Assembly: GCF_020623625.1 (NCBI RefSeq) | Contig: NC_060204.1 | Coordinates: 434,001 to 498,000, forward strand | From: Saccharomycodes ludwigii | Lineage: Eukaryota; Ascomycota; Saccharomycetes; Saccharomycodales; Saccharomycodaceae | Reading direction: 5' to 3' | Length of the DNA stretch: 64,000 nucleotides | Part shown: positions 57,301-64,000 of the stretch, one piece after another | Position numbering within the stretch: the first letter of the stretch is position 1 | How the letters are laid out: each line of letters starts with the position of its first letter | Notes under the pieces: model-generated | What the model was told of the DNA's origin: nothing | The model's database searches: none | What the model saw: the letters and a program-made list of their open reading frames with translations, nothing else | Position numbers and translations under genes: made by a program

Positions 57301-58102
57301 TCTTCCCCATAACGATTTCAGGAGACGCGTAATGAGGCGAACCACACGAAGTGTCTAACATTTGGTTCGACAGTTCTAAGGCAGCCATACCGAAATCAGC
57401 AATCTTAATTTTCTTATTTTTTTTATCCAATAACAAATTTTCTGGTTTTAAATCACGGTGACATATATTAAATTTATGTAAATAAGAAACACCTTGTACA
57501 ATTTGTCTGAAGTAATATATAGCTTCTTTCTCTGGTAATTTGCCCCTTGAGACTAAATAGTCAAATAATTCTCCACCGTCAATGTATTCCAACACTAAAT
57601 ACAATTCTGATTTATTTTCCCAAACTTCATATAGAGCCATAATATTTGGATGTGACACTAATTTCATAATAATAATCTCACGTTCTATACCATAAGGTAA
57701 GATCCCACTTGAGCCAGTGTTGACACTCCTTTTTTTTTTTTTGGAAACGATTTTAATGGCTGCCAATTGGCCAGATTCCATATGTTTAGCTAATCTGACT
57801 CTACCAGTTGAACCCTTACCCAAAGTCTTGCCCAATTTCCATGGGCCTACCTTATCTCTAGCTCTTCTTCTTCTTCTTCTAGCTCTTTCAGTAGGTCTGT
57901 GGTGATTTTCTGAGTTTTTTCCCTTGGACTTCTTTTTTTGATTTCTTTTCTTATGTGAATGTTCATCGGAATCGGAATCGGATGTTTCTGAAGGTGAAGA
58001 AGATGGATCGCTTACAGATCCCTGATCTTCGTCATACTCTTCATCGTCCTCACTATCGTCTTGTGACTTTTTTTTCAAGTGTTTTCCCAAAACGATTTTC
58101 AT
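52841..58102 (-). CDS. HSL1: Nim1-type cell-cycle kinase Hsl1
   Basis: Hsl1 is a bud-neck kinase of the Nim1/SAD family that helps degrade Swe1 and so promotes mitotic entry. The 1753 residues (S. cerevisiae 1518) open with an acidic/basic leader and the kinase domain (about 85-350). Its markers are GPWKLGKTLGKGSTGRVRLA, ICHRDLKPENLLL, ADFGMAALEL and the T-loop TSCGSPHYASPEIV with the LKB1-type Thr. A very long disordered region rich in Asn and Ser follows, including RRTNQ and a run of 14 Thr near residue 1250. The C-terminal 130 residues (LVLKKIHKTNLSFQELNRLA ... FKFSVEIDHSNFIISKD) look like a KA1-type membrane-binding domain. Paralogues GIN4 and KCC4 are shorter. Confidence 0.94.
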
Positions 58103-59277
58103 TTTGTGGTAATTTTTTTCTCTTTTTGTTTTTTTGTTTTGTTTTTTTGTTTTGTTTTTTTGTTTTGTTTTTTTTCTTTTTTTTTTTTTTTTCTTTGATT
58201 TTCTGGCGGTTTGTGTTAAATAATCTTGTATTTTATAAGATAAATTGGAAAACTATAATATTTGTATTAAGGTAGCTAAAAAGATTGTAATTAACAAAGG
58301 GGATGGAGGGGAAACTATAAAATGTAGACTAGAACAAAAGATTAGCGCAAGGCGAAAATAAAATGGAAAGAGAAAAAATAAAAGGGAAAAAGTAAAACTA
58401 AAAGTAAAACTAAAAGTAAAAGCATAAATGAACAAAGAAAAGAAGAAATGAAACAAAATGATAGCTTTTACTATTTAGTATATAAAAAAAAAAATAGTTT
58501 TCTCAGAAATAGTTATTTGCTTGCTTGCCTTAGCCAGATCTTTCCCGATTTAAACGTTAATACAATTTTAATGGATACTTTTATTTGTTATTATCTAAAT
58601 CGCTTAGAAAAATACGTAATGCTTACTTAGTACGACTTGTTTATGTTTATAAACAAATGACGCGAAAAAAATAAATAAATAAACAAGTATTAGATTTCAG
58701 TGGTACAGTTAATAATCAATAGCCATCAAATTTGCTTCCCTTTCTTGCTAATCAACGTCTTTTGGCTCAGTTTCGTACAAAGTCGGAATGCAGTAGGAAA
58801 ACTGCTAAAGAAATAGATTTTAGTTTTAGAAATAGAACAATCTTTCAATTTAAGGCAAAGTCCCCTTTTTTCTTTTTTTTTTGTTTATTTTACAGTGTCT
58901 AGCTTCCTATATATATGAAAAAGAAAAAACTTTCTTAAAATACAAATTCTACATTACTGACTAAAAATATACAATAACATATATATATTATTATAAAAGA
59001 AAAATAGAAAAAAAAATTTAAATAATCCTCTTCCCTCCCCCCCCCCTCATTAGTAACTTGACTCATTTTTAGTACTTTAACCCAAATTATTCAAGTGACA
59101 TCATGGTAAACCCTATAAAACCAGAGTTAGTTAAATTTAGATAATAATATATACTTACACGCTAAGTACCAAATAAATAAAATAAATTAAAAAAATTACA
59201 ATATCAAAGTAAATATATTTTAATAAAAAATAAATAACAATAAAAACAAACCCTAAACTTTTATCTCAATTTTACAT
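58103..59277. promoter_or_regulatory. HSL1 promoter region
   Basis: 1.2 kb between HSL1 and the MUB1 3' end. T-rich TTTTG repeats stand directly before the HSL1 ATG (about 58110-58195). A G1/S-type site and a forkhead-like site lie near 58645-58667. A C run is at about 59035-59047. I see no gene. Confidence 0.55.
58645..58667 (+). promoter_or_regulatory. forkhead-like and SCB/MCB-like sites upstream of HSL1
   Basis: ATAAACAAA (58650-58658) resembles the Fkh1/2 core. ACGCGAAA (58660-58667) fits the SBF element CRCGAAA and overlaps the MBF core ACGCG. They are about 560 bp upstream of the HSL1 start. S. cerevisiae HSL1 peaks at G1/S. Confidence 0.4.
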
Positions 59278-59810
59278 CTACGAAGATGGACCTATTAATG
59301 TTGCACCCTCACCCCTTCTGACCACATTACCACTATCAGAAGAATTATCAGTTGATTGGATATTAGGGTCTGTAACATTCACAGTTACATCTTGTGTATT
59401 AAACGAGCCAGCAGAATCGGTATCTTCTTCATCAAATTCACCCTCAGTATTTTCTTGTTGAGACCTAGTAGAAACTGCACTGCCATTGTCATGACTGCTA
59501 TTGCCAGTATTATTATTGCTATTACCATTATCGTAAGAAATAGAAGCGGAATTAGCACTTGCAGCAGCAGATATAGGAATAAAATTTCGAGGTTGTTGTT
59601 GCTCATTATTTTCTACATTAACATGCCTCAATTGGTTATTTATCATCAATGCGCGAACCTCAATAGCATTTATGTTTTGATTATTATTTAAACCCGTTCT
59701 AGCTCTTGGCCGCGTGACTGCAACTTCTGCAGTATTAGCGTCCATAATGGCCCCACTACCCATAGGTCTATTATTAAGACGTTCTTCCTCATTGTCATTG
59801 CTACTGTCAC

Positions 59811-59856
<46 letters not shown>

Positions 59857-61566
59857 GTTAGTATTATTATTATCACCATTGTCAGTATTATTATCACCAT
59901 TATTAGTATTATTATTTTGTATGTTAACACTTACTACGGGCGTGGTGGGTGAATTTGTAGTAGCAATAGATGCATTAGCATTAGTAGTGGCATCGGTATT
60001 GGTGACGTGATATAAATGACTGCATCCAGCTTCTTGACACCAATACCTATGATATGTCCAAGCCTTAAGTTGGCAATCCCTAGAGCAATATTTGGTTCTC
60101 TTGCATCTTCTGCACTTGGCAAATTGTTTTGGATATTGTTCCCATCTTCCACAGTTAAAATTGGCACATTGCCTTACGCCAGAAAATTCATTTTTTTTGC
60201 AAGAGTTTCTCATAATAACTGAACTCCAATAAACAATATTTTTATCGTTATGTCTGTGACACGTATATTTTTCCACCAATAAAAAAATGTTTAAATTATA
60301 GTTTTTCAATAAATTATTATTTTCTATTACATGCCTGTCTAAGATGTTGGGATCCCACTTCTGTTTATATCTTTTCTGTACCTCATATTCATTTTTTAAT
60401 CTTTGAAGTCTGCGTGGGTTTATATGATCTTTTAGACCATCCAAGTTTTGTTCTTTAACTCCATTATTGTAGTCTTCAAAGAAATCACCGCTTAAAAAGG
60501 TGTTCAAAAACTCGTCTTTTTCTTCAAAAAGGTCACCAGGGTGTTTGTTATAAATCAAATCATCATATTGAGTAAATTCATCGTCATCACTAGGTATCTT
60601 ACATAACATATGTGGACTGACCGAAAGCTGTTTACTTCTGTTGATAATTGTTCTAAATGAGAGTCTATCGAGTAACGTGGTTGACAATAAAGATTTTTTA
60701 ATTAACGTGTATTTGGATAAAAATGCTAATAATTGCAATGACCAAATAACATCATCGACTTTAGGAATAATTTTCCCATATATCATATCTCTAGGCTTTG
60801 GAAAATTTGTTATTTTATTGTCAGTGAAAAGCTCTTTATCCTTAGTTAAATCAATCTTTTCCTGGTTCAAATTCCTTTCAAACATGGAGTAAAAATCATC
60901 TGACAGTAAAAACGAATCAGCCTTCAAATATTCCACAGATATGTGTTTCTTAGAATCACTTTCTAAATACGATGTATCGTCCAATATATATGCATAGTTC
61001 TTCATATTATCCCAATTGTTAATGTCTCCAATGAAGGTTTCATTTAACATACGGATATCTAATAAAGAATAATCCAAAGTTTTATCCGTTTCGTTATCAA
61101 AATTTTTCTCAAAGATCAAATAATTGTCTAAAATCGTAGCTAATATAGGAATAACACCAGCTTCAACCAACTTTAATCTAACTTTTTCGCTGCCTCTTGT
61201 CCCAGCTAGAATCAAACATTGAAAAGCTAAGGTCCATTTCCAAGTTAATATTGATAATCTCTTTTTTATCTCCAACATTTCGACATTAGTCTTATTACCA
61301 CTTGTATTATAATACAAAAATTCATTTAATGGCAAATAACATTCATTTAGTATGTTAACTAACCTTCCAATGGCACCATCCGAAGCCATGGCTTCTCTAA
61401 CCTTTGCTGAGTTTGATGCATGGTACGTTAAAAAATTTAAGGAATTGATTAATGGGATATCACTATTGGTATCTAATGCTCTACGATCATAAATCGAGGT
61501 ATTTATAATTACTGCTGCCCTATTATTTAAAACAAATCTATGATTGGATTCTCTCATCACAAACAA
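59278..61566 (-). CDS. MUB1: MYND-finger protein Mub1 (Ubr2 ubiquitin-ligase adaptor)
   Basis: In S. cerevisiae Mub1 joins Ubr2 and Rad6 to ubiquitinate the proteasome-gene activator Rpn4. The 762-residue protein (S. cerevisiae 620) has an N-terminal ARM-like helical region (about 1-450; LNFLTYHASNSAKVREAMAS, GAIGRLVNILNECY). A MYND zinc finger follows at about 470-515, with CANFNCGRWEQYPKQFAKC, CRRCKRTKYCSRDC and HRYWC. A long Asn-rich disordered tail has an (ATT)n-encoded Asn run (about 59812-59858). The order MUB1, VPH2, SRT1 again mixes chromosome XIII and XI genes. Confidence 0.93.
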
Positions 61567-61678
61567 GGAAAAAAAATGTATATATATATATATGTTATTA
61601 TTATTATTATTATTATTACAACAAAATAAAATTCGGTTATTTTATGCAGTTGGTAATAAAAATACTAAAAGGAATAGT

Positions 61679-61870
61679 ATGAAAAATGAATTGAATAAAA
61701 AAAAGGAACCTAAAAAAAATAAAAGCGTGTTTAAAATGACAATACCACAAAGTATAGTGGCCAAATATTCTACTAAAATTTCCGTCTGTGTTATATTTCT
61801 ATGTTTTATTTATTTTTTCTGTTTCTTTTTTTGGTTTCTGAGTCGGAAAAAATTGATTTTAATTCATTAA
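61679..61870 (+). CDS. possible small tail-anchored protein (uncertain)
   Basis: An ATG-started frame of 63 codons gives a basic, Lys-rich N-terminus (about 1-20). A polar stretch TIPQSIVAKYSTK and one strongly hydrophobic helix (VCVIFLCFIYFFCFFFWFL) follow, with the short tail SRKKLILIH. The layout is that of a tail-anchored protein, and it is divergent from MUB1. I know no homologue. Poly(T)-rich DNA easily yields Phe-rich helices, so this may well be chance. Confidence 0.2.
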   Translation: MKNELNKKKEPKKNKSVFKMTIPQSIVAKYSTKISVCVIFLCFIYFFCFFFWFLSRKKLILIH

Positions 61871-62325
61871 ACTGCTTTTCCTTTCTGTTGGTTAATAAGT
61901 TAAACTATTAAAAATTGAAACTATAAGTGCGATGTTATTAGGGAAAAAAAAAAAAATTTAATAATAAATAAATCAAAGAAGGAATAAATGAAAAAAAAAA
62001 AAAACAAACGTTATTTGATTGTTCAGTAAATTGACAATTATAGACTCTTTCTCTCTATTCAAAAATTTAACTAAACTTTAAAAGTTTTCCTTTTTTTTTT
62101 TTTTGTTTTCAGATTTATTGTTATGTATTTTTTTTATTTTTTATTTTTTATTTTTTTTTTTTTTCCTTTTTGTGTTACTTCTATGGTAATCTAATATTCG
62201 TTATCCTTTATGAATGTCTTTATACTTTTTATTTGTTACTATCATCTGAGGTAATTTCCACCTATAATTTACTTAAAAGAATAAAAAGAGTCTTGATTAA
62301 ATGAATCTCGAATGGATAGCAAGGT

Positions 62326-62334
62326 GGTGGCAAA
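62326..62334 (+). promoter_or_regulatory. Rpn4 (PACE) site
   Basis: GGTGGCAAA is an exact match to the proteasome-associated control element bound by Rpn4. It lies about 760 bp upstream of MUB1 (minus) and 330 bp upstream of VPH2 (plus). Confidence 0.55.
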
Positions 62335-62660
62335 GAGGAACAAAATAGAAAGATACTAAAAAAGAGAAAAACAAAAAAAAAAAAAAGAAAAACAAAAAAG
62401 AAGGGAAAAAAGTGAAAACCCGAATTAGCAATCTTCGGATTGGATTTTTTTAAAACATTTTAATGTGCAAAAGTATCTTGTGCTTTTATCATTTTTAAAA
62501 AAATTTTAAATAATATGTAAAGGGGAGCAACCATACATTTATCGGTATGAGTTAAGACATCGACTTAATAGAACCATTAAAGATAACTTTTGGATAACAG
62601 AAAGAAAGAAAGAAAGAAAGAAAGAAAAAAAAAAAAGAAAGACAGAAAAAGAGAAAGAAA

Positions 62661-63482
62661 ATGTTTGAAATTAGACTAAACGATAATATCGAAAAACTTT
62701 TACTAAAAACTCTACAAAATAGAAATACTTTGATTAAAATTCACCAAAAGATAGAAGACTCAGTTACTTATTTAACCACAGCCAATATACAAAAGATTCT
62801 ATCAAAAAAAAGCATAAAATGTGGAGCTCTTGCCGAGCTTCTTGAAATAAATAATATTAAAGAAACTCCATTAATCCCACAGAATAATGGTATTGATATG
62901 TCTGCTATTTTTACCCCAAAACAACCATTAGAATGGAAGTTCAAAGAAACCCCTAAACCAGGAAGTAATTATAGTCCAGAATTTAAAGCTCAATTAGAAA
63001 CACTAAGAGCAAGACAACAAGAAGTAGAATATCAGAATATGGTTACTGGTGGATTTATTGGTGACAATAATGATAATAGTAGTGGCGGTAATAGAACAAT
63101 TACAAATAGATTCAAAAAAGGTATTTATGCAGACAAGTCGATAAATTATAATGACATTGACGATGAAGAATTGAGTTTGGTTGAGATTAACAGACAAATA
63201 AAAGAACAATTAACTACTGTATTTAATATAATTATTTCTGTAATATCTGTTGTGTGGGCGGTATGGTATTGGGCAGGGAAATACGTTTCTGTAGAATACA
63301 AAGTATTGCTTTGCCTATTTTTTGGTATTTTGGTTTTAGTTGCCGATATTGTTGTATATAATAGTTACTTAAGAAAAATTAATGAAGCTAAAAAAGTAGA
63401 AAGATCTAAAAAGGAAAAAAAAAGGATAACCAAAAAAATAATCGTTGGAACTAGGAATACTAACGTGATTAATGACAAATAA
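62661..63482 (+). CDS. VPH2: V-ATPase assembly factor Vph2/Vma12
   Basis: This ER membrane protein works with Vma22 and Vma21 to assemble the V0 sector of the vacuolar ATPase. The 273 residues (S. cerevisiae 215) start MFEIRLNDNI, as in S. cerevisiae (MFEIKLNDRI, from memory). They contain YSPEFKAQLETLRARQQEVEYQNMV and SLVEINRQIKEQLTTVFNII. Two membrane helices (IISVISVVWAVWYWAG; LLCLFFGILVLVADIVVYNS) are followed by a Lys-rich cytosolic tail. The Asn-rich insertion between 133 and 165 accounts for part of the extra length. It is convergent with the prenyltransferase gene. Confidence 0.94.
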   Translation: MFEIRLNDNIEKLLLKTLQNRNTLIKIHQKIEDSVTYLTTANIQKILSKKSIKCGALAELLEINNIKETPLIPQNNGIDMSAIFTPKQPLEWKFKETPKPGSNYSPEFKAQLETLRARQQEVEYQNMVTGGFIGDNNDNSSGGNRTITNRFKKGIYADKSINYNDIDDEELSLVEINRQIKEQLTTVFNIIISVISVVWAVWYWAGKYVSVEYKVLLCLFFGILVLVADIVVYNSYLRKINEAKKVERSKKEKKRITKKIIVGTRNTNVINDK

Positions 63483-63601
63483 ACATGAGTATGATAATAG
63501 CGATTAGAGCAATGAATTTTTTTCTGACAAAAGTAAATAAATAAATAAATAAATAAATATATACGTATATATTTTAAACAATCGTATAATAATATATGGT
63601 C

Positions 63602-64000
63602 TCAATTTCTTTCCACAATGGATAGGCTTTTTGGTGGTGCAGGTAGACTTTCCAACGAGACATTATTTTGTCTTTTAAGTGGTGATTTAGAATAAAATAG
63701 CAAATATTGAAAATGACCATAGAGACTACTGTGTAAAGTAAATGGGACTTTAATTTGTTGTAATGTGGCAAAAAATGACCATTTGAACATAATAAAAAAC
63801 ACTTCTGTAAAGGTAAAATCCGGCCACAAAGTTGGTGAAAAAACAATGGTACTATTTTCATGTGATTGCCAGGCCATATAGTCACTTAGTCTTGTATGAC
63901 CACTAGTCCTAATTAATAAGTCACATTTATTCACACAGTAATCGTCGCCTTGCTGGTAAAACATATTATTAGTTAATGTACTTTCCCCGATATCATTAAT
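63602..64000 (-). CDS. SRT1: cis-prenyltransferase (dehydrodolichyl diphosphate synthase), Srt1/Rer2 type, 3' part
   Basis: This is the C-terminal part of a cis-prenyltransferase making the polyprenol for dolichol. The frame is open through the right edge of the window, so the gene continues outside and the ATG at 63964 is internal. The family motif CDLLIRTSGHTRLSDYMAWQ (conserved Region V, substrate-binding Arg and Ser) is followed by FSPTLWPDFTFTEVFFIMFK, as expected near the C-terminus. The GHTRLSDYM form and the neighbourhood (MUB1 and SRT1 are adjacent in S. cerevisiae) favour SRT1 over RER2. The tail of about 55 residues is variable. Confidence 0.88.
   Translation of the reverse strand: MNDIGESTLTNNMFYQQGDDYCVNKCDLLIRTSGHTRLSDYMAWQSHENSTIVFSPTLWPDFTFTEVFFIMFKWSFFATLQQIKVPFTLHSSLYGHFQYLLFYSKSPLKRQNNVSLESLPAPPKSLSIVERN

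Larger units (their letters stand above)
61567..62660. promoter_or_regulatory. divergent intergenic MUB1 / VPH2
   Basis: 1.1 kb between two divergent starts. It contains an ATT repeat (about 61595-61616), A and T runs, a PACE site (62326-62334), a GAAA repeat just before the VPH2 ATG (about 62600-62630) and one short, uncertain open frame (61679-61870). Confidence 0.55.

Noticed and set aside
58448-58630. 60-codon ATG frame upstream of HSL1
   Set aside because: It lies in the HSL1 promoter, has no recognisable feature and is short enough to be chance.
58642-58652. Possible replication origin core (TTTATGTTTA)
   Set aside because: It matches ten of eleven positions of the S. cerevisiae consensus, but such matches are common in AT-rich DNA and the consensus differs among yeasts.
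1-64000. CRISPR arrays, bacterial operons, insertion sequences or bacterial toxin systems
   Set aside because: Nothing of the kind is present; the tandem repeats found are short simple-sequence arrays without regular spacers, and gene content is wholly yeast nuclear.

Overview
This is nuclear DNA of a budding yeast. It is very AT-rich, nearly every gap between genes holds long runs of A or T, many proteins carry asparagine or glutamine runs, and the gene families are those of Saccharomycetales. Almost all genes lack introns. The clear exception is ASC1, whose single intron has GTATGT and TACTAAC signals and carries the U24 snoRNA, as in Saccharomyces cerevisiae. The gene order points to a lineage that never had the whole-genome duplication. 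Genes that S. cerevisiae splits between chromosome XI (SDH3, TGL1, CTK1, HSK3, MRPL31, CMC1, APL2, OCT1, PMU1, HSL1, VPH2) and chromosome XIII (SPC24, ASC1, FOL3, MED11, EUC1, HFD1, ILV2, SPG4, MUB1, SRT1) are shuffled together here, with one copy of each duplicated pair. A low-GC Saccharomycodaceae or Kluyveromyces-like yeast would fit; I cannot name the species.

Layout. 1-4.7 kb: the 3' part of SED5, then SNF7 and a long low-complexity orphan gene. 5-19 kb: SDH3, TGL1, CTK1, a divergent kinetochore pair (HSK3/SPC24), a divergent mitochondrial pair (MRPL31/CMC1), APL2 and ASC1. 19-30 kb: OCT1, an MGR3-like gene, FOL3/RMA1, MED11, a Gcr1_C-domain regulator and an orphan coiled-coil gene. 30-36.6 kb: tRNA-Asp(GTC) and, just upstream of it, a whole-looking Ty3/gypsy element with identical LTRs and a 5-bp target duplication, sitting inside an older LTR next to a further LTR relic in the opposite orientation. 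36.6-52 kb: an orphan gene, HFD1, a type I myosin, ILV2, PMU1, SPG4 and a mitochondrial alcohol dehydrogenase. 52-64 kb: HSL1, MUB1, VPH2 and the 3' part of an SRT1/RER2-type cis-prenyltransferase.

These are ordinary housekeeping genes, each with its own promoter and no operons. Shared themes are mitochondrial function (SDH3, MRPL31, CMC1, OCT1, MGR3-like, ILV2, ADH), the kinetochore (HSK3, SPC24), vesicle traffic and endocytosis (SED5, SNF7, APL2, myosin I) and Mediator/CTD transcription control (CTK1, MED11). Exact matches to known factor sites sit where expected: a Leu3 palindrome upstream of ILV2, a Rap1 site upstream of ASC1, a G1/S-type site upstream of HSL1, and an Rpn4 (PACE) site upstream of MUB1, whose S. 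cerevisiae counterpart helps destroy Rpn4.

I found no wholly new system. The points most worth a second look are the interleaved gene order, the nested LTR cluster at the tRNA gene, the three orphan genes, the possible Rpn4-MUB1 loop, a G-rich repeat, a 22-bp palindrome, and poly(A) tracts next to start codons.
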